Notes: generated by a model not told the origin, from the letters alone. Shown: positions 8,002-16,339, counted from the stretch's first letter. The stretch is 39,655 nucleotides of DNA from Desulfovirgula sp. (GCA_020725585.1 DYES01000005.1:1-39655), one strand, 5' to 3'. Translations and numbers: made by a program.

Positions 8002-9000
8002 TTACCGGAGCAAAAGATAACAAAACGAGCCCAGCACAGTGGTCAGCGGCAGGGTGAGCGTCCAGGCCGCCAGCATTCTGGCTACCGTCGGCCACTTCAC
8101 GGTGTGCCTTCCCCCGGCGGCGCCCACCCCGGTGATGGCCGAGGAAATCACGTGCGTGGTGCTCACCGGCAAATGCAGGACGGTGGCGGAAAAAATGGTC
8201 AGCGCCGAGCTTAAGTCGGCGGCAAAACCGCTGGCCGGCGCCAGTTTGGTGATGCCGGTGGCGACGGTTCTGATAATTCGCCAGCCTCCGGCGGATGTGC
8301 CCAGGGCGATCGTAACGGCGGAGGCCGTTTTCACCCAAAGGGGCACCTGGAGTGATTCCTGGCGTCCCGCGATGATTAGAGCCAGGGTGATTATGCCCAT
8401 GGTTTTTTGAGCGTCGTTGCTGCCGTGGCCAAACGCCTGGAAGGCGGCGGCGATTCTCTGGAGCAAAGGAAAGCGCCGGTTCGAACGGGATAGAATTTGC
8501 CAATGAAACAAGACGTAAAAAATGTTCATCACGCAAAAGCCCGTCAAAAAAGCAAGGGGGGGAGAAATAACCAGGGCCAGGAACGCACCTGTAAACCCGT
8601 CATAATCGATGCCCTGATTTCCGGCTGCCGTGTAAGCCGCCCCGGCGAGCGAGCCGATCAGGGCGTGTGAGGAACTGCTGGGCAGCCCAAAGCGCCAGGT
8701 TGCCAGGTTCCAGGCGCTGGCAGAAACCAGCGCGGCCATGATGACCTTTAGCCCTTGCTCCGGATTTAAAGGGTGAAGAAGATTGCCCGCAATATTTTGG
8801 GCGACGCCGGTGAAGACGAGCGCGCCCAAAAAATTCATTACTGCGGCGATGAGCACGGCCTGCCGGGGAGCCAGGGCGCCGGTGGCGATGGCGGTGGCCA
8901 CAGCGTTGGCCGTATCGTGGAAGCCGTTAATAAAATCAAAGACAAGAGCGAGCACAACGATTATTCCCAGGTTAAAAACGGCCTGTTCAGGTGAAAGCAT
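8002..9000 (-). CDS. PiT family inorganic phosphate transporter
   Basis: Phosphate/cation symporter of the PiT family, 332 residues with about ten membrane helices. Both inverted-repeat signatures are present: FDFINGFHDTANAVATAI near residue 22 and FGHGSNDAQKTMGIITLAL near residue 191. The pattern GLPSSSSHALIG and its counterpart LPVSTTHVISSA also mark the family. The ATG at 9000 has a GGGGGGC SD about 11 nt upstream. The DUF47/PhoU-like partner often beside pit genes is not next to it. Between it and the gene at 9141 are 140 nt with a CCTTAA/TTAAGG hairpin (9073-9078 with 9090-9095), and a CACCC/GGGTG stem near 9045. Confidence 0.92.
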   Translation of the reverse strand: MLSPEQAVFNLGIIVVLALVFDFINGFHDTANAVATAIATGALAPRQAVLIAAVMNFLGALVFTGVAQNIAGNLLHPLNPEQGLKVIMAALVSASAWNLATWRFGLPSSSSHALIGSLAGAAYTAAGNQGIDYDGFTGAFLALVISPPLAFLTGFCVMNIFYVLFHWQILSRSNRRFPLLQRIAAAFQAFGHGSNDAQKTMGIITLALIIAGRQESLQVPLWVKTASAVTIALGTSAGGWRIIRTVATGITKLAPASGFAADLSSALTIFSATVLHLPVSTTHVISSAITGVGAAGGRHTVKWPTVARMLAAWTLTLPLTTVLGSFCYLLLR

Positions 9001-9140
9001 TTTGGCTTGTGCCCCCCAAGAAAAGACCCCTGGTTCGCACCCGGCGTGCCAAGGGTGATTGTTTTAAATTTGCCTTAAAAAAACGCAAGTTAAGGGAGGG
9101 CAAAAAAGCAAAAAGGAAGCAGGAGAGGTTAAGTCTCGCC

Positions 9141-9893
9141 TTATTCAGTGGCTGTGGGCAGGGCTTTTAAATGGGCAAATGTCTTTTGTACATCGCGCAA
9201 GGCATAGTGTAAAAATTCGTTGAAATCTTCGGAAACTATTTCCGCCGCCTTTAAGATTAACCTGGCCACCCGGTCTACGTCTATGTGCAGGCGGTGCCGG
9301 GTAAACATTTGCACGTCGTAGCAAGCGGCCAGGCTGCGGGCGCTGACCCGGGAAGTATCAATATAATTGGCAAAGTTGCGTACCCGCTGGAAAAAAACAG
9401 CCGGGTCCTGGCGGTAAAAACGCCCCGCCTGTTTGCAGATTTTCTCGATTAACCGGACGTTGGCAAAAGTTTTGGACAGGATCTCGCCGTAAGGGCTTTG
9501 GCTACCTATGCGGAGCTCGATACCCATTTCGATGATGTTGTGCGCTTTCCACCAGCCCATTTCCGGCGGCAGGTGGCAGGCCTGAATGGTTTCTTCCACC
9601 AGGGTGCGGCCTTTTTCGAAGCAGTAACCCTTTTCAAAGGAAAGGTATTTCTCGTCCCCGTAATAGTCGATGCCCTTGGGGTCGGTGCCGTGGGTTATGA
9701 CCCCCCGCGCGAAGTTAAAAAGGTCTTCATCGTCCCGGGAGGCGGCCAGTAACTCGGCGCCCCGGCCGTGGCTGTCCTGCCGGCGGGGACAGACGCCCCC
9801 GGCGATGTCGGGGAAAATGCTCCCCAGCGCAAGGGCGTCCGAAATGAATCCAAAAACTTTCTCGGCAAAAAAGACGTGGGTTTGCGGGTACAT
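9141..9893 (-). CDS. Zinc-dependent phospholipase C-like protein, function unknown
   Basis: A 250-residue cytoplasmic-looking protein without signal peptide. It opens YPQTHVFFAEKVFG and ALGSIFPDIAGG, then has GVITHGTD and a helix KAHNIIEMGIELRIG. The spacing of histidine and aspartate residues is like that of the zinc-dependent phospholipase C / S1-P1 fold, but I cannot confirm the metal site. SD weak (AAGAGA). It lies 49 nt after the last of three small coiled-coil genes and may belong to the same transcription unit as the dynamin-like gene. The ortholog group is probably one of the many uncharacterised Firmicute proteins of this type. Confidence 0.45.
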   Translation of the reverse strand: MYPQTHVFFAEKVFGFISDALALGSIFPDIAGGVCPRRQDSHGRGAELLAASRDDEDLFNFARGVITHGTDPKGIDYYGDEKYLSFEKGYCFEKGRTLVEETIQACHLPPEMGWWKAHNIIEMGIELRIGSQSPYGEILSKTFANVRLIEKICKQAGRFYRQDPAVFFQRVRNFANYIDTSRVSARSLAACYDVQMFTRHRLHIDVDRVARLILKAAEIVSEDFNEFLHYALRDVQKTFAHLKALPTATE

Positions 9894-9942
9894 ATTTTTG
9901 TAGTTCTCTTTAGATAGCCAGACTCCTTCTTTTCACCGCGTT

Positions 9943-10149
9943 CTAGCGCAGTAAACCGTAAGCCGCCAGGATCAGAGCCAGGGCAGCGGTTCCGGCGAGG
10001 CCGCAACAAAAGATACGCAGTCGCCTTTCCAGGTGACTTAAGCGCAATTCCACCTGCTGAAAGCGTTGTTCCGTGGGGACGACGAGTTTTTCCTGAATGG
10101 CTCCGGCCAATGCCTTTACTGCGGCGGCTTTTTCAGCTGGCCCGCTCAT
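9943..10149 (-). CDS. Small C-terminally membrane-anchored coiled-coil protein
   Basis: 68 residues: a helical, charged N-terminal half with heptad-like spacing (EQRFQQVELRLSHLERRLR) and a single C-terminal membrane helix (about residues 46-67). The ATG at 10149 has an AAAGGAGAGG SD upstream; the longer frame is not supported. It overlaps the preceding gene by 17 bp, so the two are translationally coupled. No family recognised. It could be the membrane anchor for the dynamin-like GTPase upstream, which has no membrane segment of its own; that is inference. Confidence 0.65.
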   Translation of the reverse strand: MSGPAEKAAAVKALAGAIQEKLVVPTEQRFQQVELRLSHLERRLRIFCCGLAGTAALALILAAYGLLR

Positions 10150-10372
10150 GATCGGAATCCTCTCCTTTGACGTTGTTGATGGCGTCGCGCAGGGCAGCAA
10201 GCATTGCTACGGGACTTGCTTCGATCTTTTGTTCGAGGTAGGCTATTTTTTCCTCCAGGGACGCAATGGCTGAGGCCAGTTCTTTATTTTCTTCCCTGAT
10301 GGGCTGGATCATTTTGTTTTTCAACCCCGCCAGCACTTCTTTGATTAATTCTTGAATGGTTTCCTCTTTCAT
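10133..10372 (-). CDS. Small coiled-coil protein
   Basis: 79 residues, strongly helical, with a leucine/isoleucine heptad region (ASLEEKIAYLEQKIEASP, about residues 37-54). No membrane segment. SD GGGGGGAAGG directly upstream of the ATG at 10372. Middle gene of three small genes downstream of the dynamin-like gene; 16 nt from the one before, 17-bp overlap with the one after. No family recognised. Confidence 0.7.
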   Translation of the reverse strand: MKEETIQELIKEVLAGLKNKMIQPIREENKELASAIASLEEKIAYLEQKIEASPVAMLAALRDAINNVKGEDSDHERAS

Positions 10373-10388
10373 TTCCTTCCCCCCGTAT

Positions 10389-10571
10389 TTAAATTTCGTT
10401 TAGAGCGCGCCGGATGAGCTTGAGCATGGTAACCATTTCCTGCTGGACAATCTGGCCGATTCCCTTTTCCAGTTCCGCGACCAGGTCCCGCTTCATTTCC
10501 GTGCCCGTGCCCGCGCTTACTTCGCGGATAATTCTTTTCAGCTTTTCCTCTACGAGCCTGGCGTTTTCCAT
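10389..10571 (-). CDS. Small helical protein
   Basis: 60 residues, amphipathic helical, rich in charged residues (begins MENARLVEEKLKRIIREV). The ATG at 10571 has AAGGGGGGT 9 nt upstream, so it is preferred to a start at 10601. First of three tightly packed small genes. Between it and the dynamin-like stop is an 8-bp inverted repeat GCGTTTTA/TAAAACGC with a 25-nt loop and no T-run. No family recognised. Confidence 0.65.
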   Translation of the reverse strand: MENARLVEEKLKRIIREVSAGTGTEMKRDLVAELEKGIGQIVQQEMVTMLKLIRRALNEI

Positions 10572-10649
10572 TTTTACCAAACCCCCCTTTGTTTTCGTCA
10601 ATCAATGCGTTTTATCACCGCTTCTTTGTTTCTTGCCGCTAAAACGCCG

Positions 10650-12716
10650 TCAGGCTCCCCGGCAGATTTCCCTGGCGGCGATGATCTCCTCAATACGGCG
10701 CAAAACTTTTGCAAAGTTGCTGTCCTGGCCGTTTATAGCGGCTAGAGAGGAGATCAAAAACAGCGGCGGGTTTTGGAGGAAAGGGGTGAGCTGCCGGCGA
10801 ACAAAGTTGGCCGCCCTTTCCCGTTCCACGGCAGTCAAGGTGTCTGCAAAATTGATTAAAAAGAGGACCCTGCCCGACTTGATCAGGTCACCCGCCCGGC
10901 CGGCAATATTTTCCAGGCATTCTTTTTGGTAAGCTGCAGACATGAGCTGTTTGCCGTGAATGAAGACCAACAGAAGGTCGCTTTCGGCCAGCGCCTGCAG
11001 GCAGGTCTGGCGGTGGTGCGCAAAAACCGAGTCGATGCCCGGTGTATCGAGAAAAGTAGCCGTTTTAAAAAGCTCCGCCGGGTAATAAATGTCTACCGCT
11101 TCGATAAAAAGGTTTGCCGGCCCCGTAACCAGGCGATGAAAGTCCTCCTTCTCCCATTCCAGGCGGTAGGTTACCCGGGCCGCGTTTTTAAAAGTGAGCC
11201 TTACTGCTGTAACTGCGCCATTTTTTTGAAGAGGCGCCTCCCGGTCCAGAAGCGCCCTCTTTTTTTGTAAATAAGGCGATAAGCAAAGGGCTTTAGTTTC
11301 CTTAAGCCTGTTCATCAGTTCTTGCCTGTTTACTTTCCGGTATCTCCCGTCAACGGCAGCCTCGATCGCGCTTATTTCCAGGGGGGCTGGTTCCTCGGAC
11401 AGGTAATGGCTTAAGGCGTTCATTTCCTCCCTCTTTAAATTTAGTTTACCCCTCGCTCGTTCCGCGAGGAAGAATGTATATTGTCTGGGAAAGCTGACCA
11501 CGGCAATTTTTTCGGGTCCGTAATGCAGGCGCGTCAGGTAACTGGTCGTCGGCTTATCTTCCGCCGGCAAAACAGCTTCTTTCATCACGGCGTTGAAAAA
11601 TGTGGATTTCCCAGCGGAAAATGGCCCCCACGCAGTGACGGTGCATTTGCGCGTGAGGGTCGGCTTGCTGTCCGGGTGTTCCGGGGCACTGCAAAGATAT
11701 TTCGGCGGGCCCGCCTTTTCCCCGGTTTGAGCGCGGGTTGCCAGAGGAAGCTGGGCATTTTGAAGATTGCGGCGGTTGTTTTCCTCCAGGACGATGCTTA
11801 CCCTTTTTTGTTTGCGCAGCTCATGAAGGGCATTTATTTCTTGCTTGCCGGCCAGGAGCCGTCTGGCCTTTTCCTGGACTGCCCAGAAGTTGAGCAGAAA
11901 ATCCGTTTCCCCGTCCAGGGCGGACAATTTCGCCAGCATTTGCGGCAGCAAAGAATCTTCCCGGCGTAAGCGCGCTTCCATCTGGAAAAGAAGCTGGTCA
12001 ATAAGTTTTTCCTGTAAAAAACCGGCCAGAGCGCTTACACTTGCCCGGACATACGTATTCAGGGTATGGACGGTTACTTCCGCGCCGAATAAATCTCTTA
12101 AGACAGCTCTGGTGCTGGCCAGGGAAGTACCGTCCGGCCGGCCCGCGTTGCAATTTAACCAGAAAGAAAACACTTTGTAGCTGTTCTGGCCGAGGAGTTC
12201 CTTTAATCTTTGCAAAAAGTGCCGGTCGTAGATCTGGATGCCGCGCTGATGAAAAAGGTAAATGATTTGTCCGGCGCCGGAAAATATTTGTTCGGCAGTT
12301 GATTGATCCCAGGATGGGGAGTCCACCCCCGGTGTGTCGATGATGGAGCATAACCTGAGCAGGTTATGGTGAAGAGTTACCTCTACTTTTTCCGGCTTTT
12401 TCTGATCAGTTTTCTGTTTAAGAAAGTAACTTAACTCCCGCGGGTCGAGAGTCAACCAAAAGCGGCCTTTTCTCCAGATCCGGGCGGTAAATTTTAGCCC
12501 GTAGGTAAAAATGACCGGGCAGGGAGTGTTATTTACCGGAAACAAAGTGTCTTCTTGGAGCAGGCTGTTCACCAGGGTTGTCTTTCCTGTGTTCAGGCTG
12601 CCGCCCACCACTACCCTGGGCGGGTTGAAATCTGCCCAGTAACCTTCGATCAGCTGAATTGCTTTCTGGAGCGGGAAATCGAGCTGGCTAACGGAAAAAT
12701 GTTTTTGGATGAGCAT
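10650..12716 (-). CDS. Tandem-GTPase dynamin-like protein
   Basis: 688 residues with two dynamin-type GTPase heads in one chain. Head 1: P-loop GSLNTGKT (39-46), switch DTPGVDSP (127-134). Head 2: P-loop GPFSAGKS (364-371), DTPGIDS (557-563). A degenerate NKxD-like INFADT lies near residue 640. The region between the heads (about 235-330) is helical and may be a shortened stalk. Fused double dynamins such as DynA of Bacillus are near 1200 residues, so this is a much shorter version. No membrane helix is visible. Family members bind and remodel membranes (known); the role here is unknown. A minus-strand promoter lies just upstream (12744-12772), and three small coiled-coil genes follow. Confidence 0.8.
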   Translation of the reverse strand: MLIQKHFSVSQLDFPLQKAIQLIEGYWADFNPPRVVVGGSLNTGKTTLVNSLLQEDTLFPVNNTPCPVIFTYGLKFTARIWRKGRFWLTLDPRELSYFLKQKTDQKKPEKVEVTLHHNLLRLCSIIDTPGVDSPSWDQSTAEQIFSGAGQIIYLFHQRGIQIYDRHFLQRLKELLGQNSYKVFSFWLNCNAGRPDGTSLASTRAVLRDLFGAEVTVHTLNTYVRASVSALAGFLQEKLIDQLLFQMEARLRREDSLLPQMLAKLSALDGETDFLLNFWAVQEKARRLLAGKQEINALHELRKQKRVSIVLEENNRRNLQNAQLPLATRAQTGEKAGPPKYLCSAPEHPDSKPTLTRKCTVTAWGPFSAGKSTFFNAVMKEAVLPAEDKPTTSYLTRLHYGPEKIAVVSFPRQYTFFLAERARGKLNLKREEMNALSHYLSEEPAPLEISAIEAAVDGRYRKVNRQELMNRLKETKALCLSPYLQKKRALLDREAPLQKNGAVTAVRLTFKNAARVTYRLEWEKEDFHRLVTGPANLFIEAVDIYYPAELFKTATFLDTPGIDSVFAHHRQTCLQALAESDLLLVFIHGKQLMSAAYQKECLENIAGRAGDLIKSGRVLFLINFADTLTAVERERAANFVRRQLTPFLQNPPLFLISSLAAINGQDSNFAKVLRRIEEIIAAREICRGA

Positions 12717-12743
12717 CCCTGCATCACCTGCCTGGTGTAAGAG

Positions 12744-12772
12744 AATATACCTGAGAAGGTATTTATTAGCAA
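12744..12772 (-). promoter_or_regulatory. Putative promoter of the dynamin-like gene
   Basis: Read on the minus strand: TTGCTA (12772-12767), a 17-nt spacer, TATATT (12749-12744). A 6-bp inverted repeat ATACCT-gaga-AGGTAT (12747-12762) lies over the -10, a possible operator. Confidence 0.5.
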
Positions 12773-12892
12773 GATATTAGGAAAAGGTAAAAATTATAAC
12801 CGAAAAAGATAAAAAGGAGGTTTAAGCTGGTTTTGAAAAGAAAAAAATAACGCTTGCCGGGAATGAAGAGAGGCTTTACAGAAGAGATAAAA

Positions 12893-12921
12893 TTGACTAA
12901 GATAAAAAAGTAAGATAAAAG
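12893..12921 (+). promoter_or_regulatory. Putative promoter for the small membrane protein at 12954
   Basis: TTGACT (12893-12898), a 17-nt spacer, TAAAAG (12916-12921). The region is very A-rich, so a chance match is possible. It lies 33 nt before the start codon. Confidence 0.35.
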
Positions 12922-12953
12922 AAGGTGATTAATAGGGAAAGGAGAGGAAAGCA

Positions 12954-13106
12954 GTGAAGGTAGAAGCCGTTCACCGCAACGTCAAGGAGCGTTCCGATGC
13001 GGCCAGCGTTAGCGAGCGGGGTTTAAAGTGCTTCATTTTTGTCGCCGGCCCGGCGGTTCTTTATCTGATTGCGGGCCTGATTATTGGACTGCCTTTTTTA
13101 GGGTAA
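12954..13106 (+). CDS. Small single-pass membrane protein (50 residues)
   Basis: GTG start at 12954 with a strong AAAGGAGAGG SD. The product has a charged N-terminal half (KVEAVHRNVKERSDAASVSE) and one C-terminal hydrophobic helix (about residues 26-48, with FVAGPAVLYLIAGLIIGLPF). It is the only plus-strand gene between 9 and 14.6 kb. Its stop at 13104-13106 directly abuts the stop of the convergent gene at 13107, with no room for a terminator. Family unknown. Confidence 0.65.
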   Translation: MKVEAVHRNVKERSDAASVSERGLKCFIFVAGPAVLYLIAGLIIGLPFLG

Positions 13107-13397
13107 CTATTTTTTCAGCACTTCTACGAGGTGCCTGGCCCGGCGGTCGTATTCCTGTACCTGGGTGAAGAAATTAACCAGATACCGGCGCATTTCTTCG
13201 TCCTTTGCCGCCGCCGGCCTGCGCAGGTGCCTGATGAGTAAAATAATTGATTTCAGGTGCTCGGTGAAGACCTGGTCCGGGCTGCCCGCCACCTCCATGC
13301 TTCTTATTTTATTGGCGCAGGCCTGGCTGATCTCAGGGACCGTTTTACCCTGCAGGTTGTACAAAAAAACTTTCAGGTTCTCCAGATCAGGGGCCAT
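13107..13397 (-). CDS. Hypothetical small helical protein
   Basis: 96 residues, all-helical by composition, without membrane segment or known motif; ends HLVEVLKK. The ATG at 13397 has an AAAGGAGGG SD 8 nt upstream, so translation is well supported. Its leader on the coding strand is a purine-only run of 41 nt (13445-13405) that includes the SD. It follows the membrane protein gene at 13527-14591 on the same strand, 129 nt away. Confidence 0.65.
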   Translation of the reverse strand: MAPDLENLKVFLYNLQGKTVPEISQACANKIRSMEVAGSPDQVFTEHLKSIILLIRHLRRPAAAKDEEMRRYLVNFFTQVQEYDRRARHLVEVLKK

Positions 13398-13526
13398 TTT
13401 TCTGCCCTCCTTTCCTTCCTCTTTTTTCTTTCCTCTTTTTCCTTTATTTACATCATTTACACCTATATTTTTTTAATTCTGTTCCTTCGCGAATAATTCC
13501 TTCCCTTTTTTCTATAAAAGATCATC

Positions 13527-14591
13527 CTAGTGGAAAAAGCCAGAGAGTGTCAGGACGATCTCCAGGACAAAAAGGAGCACGATGGCAAGTTCCAGCAGCA
13601 TTGACTGCTGGTTTACCAGCCGGTTGCTTAAAAAAGAGTAATTTTGCATGATTACCGAGCTTTTTTGTTGAATGCTCTCCATCCAGGCCTTGGTGCGGAA
13701 AATGGAAAGGGCGGCGCCGTATATTCGGGCGTAAAAGACGTCTTCGGTAACTTTTAAAGAATTCTGGATCTTTTCCGTGATCTCGTTGATTTCCACTACC
13801 AGTTCCATCAGTTTGTTCATGATCTGCCGGTACTGCCGGAGGCGCCTGAACTGGGTGACCGCTTCCGCTTCTTCGATGGCGTCGTACATTTTGGCCATTT
13901 CTTCACTTAAGACGCTGTCGTAGTACCGCAGTTCCAGCAGCTGGGTAAGGGCGAATTCCAGCAGGTCGGGAATGTCGTAACTTCCCGTGGGATCGTAAAC
14001 CAGCGCGGAGCCCCAGGTAATGATCGTCAGGTCTTTCTCTCCATACGTAAATGTGTGCTGGAGCGTCTCTTTACGTACCTGCTGGCTGACGGGTTCATCT
14101 TCCCCCAGCAGAAGAGGAACCGGGTCCCATTCTTTATTCCAATGGGTGAAGTAAAAAATCAGATAATCTTCTTCAAATCCCCGGTAGCCCGATTTAATCA
14201 TTGTTGGGGCTAGCGCTTCTCTTACTTCGTCCCGCTTGCCTATAAAAAGGTGCTCCAGTTCTTTGGTATCGGGGAGGTATACCGCCAGCTCCCGGACCTG
14301 CTCATACGGGCAATGGTTGGGCAGAATAAGGCGCATAATAATGCTGATCACGCCCAGGTCGTATACTTTCGCGGTAAATTTTGCCGGGTAGCGTTTATTG
14401 AGAAGAACTATCCTTTCTTCACCCAGTTCCACGGTGACCGGCGGATTGGGAATGTGGATGGATTTGGAGCGAATCCGGGAGAGTTTTAACCTGGCAGTCG
14501 GCTTGCTTTCCGCGAGGATTTTTTCTACCCGGGAAAGCTGGATTTCTTCAGCCACGTCGTAAAGGCGGTAGAGCCAGATGGAATTAGCCAT
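13527..14591 (-). CDS. C-terminally anchored membrane protein, RMD1/DUF155-like architecture
   Basis: 354 residues: a mixed alpha/beta N-terminal domain (to about 215), a helical part with likely coiled coil (about 220-330), and one C-terminal membrane helix (LLELAIVLLFVLEIVLTLSG). The order 'beta domain, ALVYDP...DIPDLLEFALTQLLELRYYD, coiled coil, C-terminal helix with LE' resembles the RMD1/YagE (DUF155) family, but the match is by layout only. The ATG at 14591 has AAAGGA 9 nt upstream, better than the GTG at 14597. A TATAAT (plus-strand ATTATA 14617-14622) lies upstream but with a poor -35. Function unknown. Confidence 0.55.
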   Translation of the reverse strand: MANSIWLYRLYDVAEEIQLSRVEKILAESKPTARLKLSRIRSKSIHIPNPPVTVELGEERIVLLNKRYPAKFTAKVYDLGVISIIMRLILPNHCPYEQVRELAVYLPDTKELEHLFIGKRDEVREALAPTMIKSGYRGFEEDYLIFYFTHWNKEWDPVPLLLGEDEPVSQQVRKETLQHTFTYGEKDLTIITWGSALVYDPTGSYDIPDLLEFALTQLLELRYYDSVLSEEMAKMYDAIEEAEAVTQFRRLRQYRQIMNKLMELVVEINEITEKIQNSLKVTEDVFYARIYGAALSIFRTKAWMESIQQKSSVIMQNYSFLSNRLVNQQSMLLELAIVLLFVLEIVLTLSGFFH

Positions 14592-14729
14592 GAACACCGA
14601 TCCTTTCCTAGTTAAGATTATATTTTAACAAAGCGCTGCAGAAAATTCCACTGCCGGTATAAAATCCCGCCGAAGTAAGCAAATTTACTGTTAGAATATT
14701 TTTTCTTCTTTGCTCACTTAAATAATATT

Positions 14730-15260
14730 TTGCACAGAAATTGGGTGGTGATCGTTGAGAAAGTAAAGAACGCCTCCAGAGCCTGTCGAAAAAGCTTCCT
14801 AGGGGCGGCGTTCGTCCCTTCGTCGCTCCGGTGCTTTAAGGCCGACGGAACATCGGCTTGCCTTGAGGCACGCGAACCACAGCAGCGCTGCGCAAGACCC
14901 CTTCGCGCTGGATTTACGCTGCCGGTTCGTTTACCTCGGGTGCGCCGTGTTTCGTTACCGGCCTTTGTGCCAAGTCGCTCCTCATGGGACGAACGCCGCC
15001 CTTGTTCATCAGGGGGTTTTTCGACAATCTCATTCCAATCTGACCAGGCCAGTGGTTACGAAACGGTTAGCATCACCGGGGATAAATTCGTCTTAGGATT
15101 AACCGTTCGCCCTTTAAGCAACCCGGACGAAGAAAAAGAATTGGGCGTGGAGGGTGTTTTAGGAGAAGTCGGGCAGTGCCCAGCAGCGCTAGAAGTGGAT
15201 TATTATCGCCGCCAAAGATGGGCGAAGGCGGCGCTGGGGGACTTATCGCTATTTACTTAA
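14730..15260 (+). pseudogene. Possible reading frame broken by a palindromic element
   Basis: A plus-strand frame is open from 14730 to 15260 but consists of three unlike parts. The first about 16 codons (VVIVEKVKNAS) and the last 75 or so (SITGDKFVLGLTVRPLSNP and following, ending LGDLSLFT) look protein-like. The 84 codons between are arginine- and serine-rich translation of the palindrome at 14779-15031. The simplest reading is a small gene into which the element inserted. It may also be entirely non-coding. No family recognised. Confidence 0.25.
14779..15031. repeat. 253-bp imperfect palindrome, MITE-like
   Basis: Terminal inverted repeats of 15 bp with two mismatches (GAGCCTGTCGAAAAA at 14779-14793, TTTTTCGACAATCTC at 15017-15031). 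Inside them is a perfect 16-bp pair (GGGCGGCGTTCGTCCC at 14803-14818 with its complement at 14986-15001). Further inside, the arms remain partly complementary (for example AAGGCCG and GAGGcA-ACGAACC on both arms) almost to the centre near 14905. There is no transposase. No clear target duplication was found. Confidence 0.7.
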
Positions 15261-15303
15261 AAAAGCTTTTTGAGGTGTCGGGTCAATTTTTAAGCCGGGT
15301 TAC

Positions 15304-15332
15304 TTGACGGGGCCGGCGGGATTTACTAAGAT
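15304..15332 (+). promoter_or_regulatory. Putative promoter of trxB
   Basis: TTGACG (15304-15309), a 17-nt spacer, TAAGAT (15327-15332), 38 nt before the trxB start. Four to five of six bases match in each box. Confidence 0.5.
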
Positions 15333-15369
15333 CAGGGTAAATATCTTTAAGTAAACGGGGGCAATCGTT

Positions 15370-16338
15370 TTGCGGGACTTAATTATTGTGGGCGGGGGGC
15401 CGGCAGGCCTGGCCGCGGGGATTTACGCCGGCCGCGCCCGGCTGGATGTGCTTCTTTTGGAAAGGGGGATGCCCGGCGGGCTGGCGGCCACTACGGAAGT
15501 AATTGAGAATTACCCGGGCTTTCCCGAAGGTATCGGGGGCCCCGAGTTGGCTGGCCTGATGGTTGCTCAGGCGCAGCGGTTTGGGCTGGAAATAAAAAAC
15601 ACGCACGTAGAACAAATAAGCTGTTCCGATCGATATTTTACCGTGCGCACGGAAGATGGTGTTTTCCAGGGCAGGGCAGTGATCCTGGCCACGGGCGCGG
15701 AGCCGCAACTGCTGAACGTTCCCGGGGAAGAGGAGCTGCGGGGGCGGGGGGTTTCCTATTGCGCCACCTGCGACGGAGCCTTTTTCCGGGGAAAAACGGT
15801 GGCCGTAGTGGGGGGCGGAGACGCCGCCGTGGAAGAAGCCATCTTTTTAACCAGGTTTGCCCGCAAAGTGCTGGTTATTCACCGCCGCGACGAACTGCGG
15901 GCAACGAAAGTTGTTCAACAGAGGGCCATGGAAAATCCCCAAATTGAGTTTGTCTGGAATACTGTGGTGGAGGAAATCCAGGGGAAGTCAACCGTGGAAG
16001 GCCTTCGCGTTAAAAATGTACGCACGGGAGAAACCCGCGCTTTGAGCGTGGACGGTGTTTTTATTTACGTCGGTCAGCAGCCTGCCTCGCGCCTGGTGGA
16101 AGAACTGGCGGAGCTGGATGCGCACGGATACGTCCTTGCCGATGAGAACATGCGCACCAGCTGCCCGGGCCTGTTTGCTGCCGGGGATGTGCGCAAAAAG
16201 CTGCTGCGCCAGGTGGTTACCGCGGTGGCCGACGGCGCCATTGCTGCCGTGGCAGCTGAGAAATATATTGAAGAAATGAAGGAAAAAGAAAAAGCTGTAT
16301 CTTTTTCCGATACAGCGGAGAAAGGGAGAGGAGATTAG
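15370..16338 (+). CDS. trxB: Thioredoxin reductase
   Basis: NADPH-dependent flavoenzyme that reduces thioredoxin; cytoplasmic. 322 residues, with the FAD-binding [16 protein letters not shown] near residue 8, the redox-active CATC (Cys131 and Cys134), the NADPH-binding [12 protein letters not shown] near residue 147 and the C-terminal FAD motif GLFAAGDVR. The TTG start at 15370 follows a GGGGGC SD. The last 20 or so residues ([19 protein letters not shown]) are a charged tail beyond the usual end. It is not next to trxA. A short gap and a new promoter separate it from meaB. Confidence 0.94.
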   Translation: MRDLIIVGGGPAGLAAGIYAGRARLDVLLLERGMPGGLAATTEVIENYPGFPEGIGGPELAGLMVAQAQRFGLEIKNTHVEQISCSDRYFTVRTEDGVFQGRAVILATGAEPQLLNVPGEEELRGRGVSYCATCDGAFFRGKTVAVVGGGDAAVEEAIFLTRFARKVLVIHRRDELRATKVVQQRAMENPQIEFVWNTVVEEIQGKSTVEGLRVKNVRTGETRALSVDGVFIYVGQQPASRLVEELAELDAHGYVLADENMRTSCPGLFAAGDVRKKLLRQVVTAVADGAIAAVAAEKYIEEMKEKEKAVSFSDTAEKGRGD

Positions 16339-16339
16339 G

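Larger units (their letters stand above)
14592..15369. other. 778-nt stretch without a confident gene
   Basis: It holds the possible -10 of the gene at 13527-14591, a 253-bp palindromic element (14779-15031), a weakly coding-looking remainder to 15260, and the trxB promoter (15304-15332). No intact gene with a good start site is visible on either strand. Confidence 0.7.

Noticed and set aside
9001-9060. Stem near 9045 upstream of the PiT transporter as a possible metal or phosphate riboswitch
   Set aside because: Only a short CACCC/GGGTG stem is present and no known class fits.
10414-10932. Long plus-strand frame of 172 codons opposite the dynamin-like gene
   Set aside because: It is antisense to two well-supported genes, has serine- and arginine-rich composition and no good SD.
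12811-12850. AAAAAGGAGG looks like a perfect SD for a gene starting near 12827-12833
   Set aside because: The only start codons after it give peptides of five to seven residues. The region is A/G-rich, so the match is probably chance.
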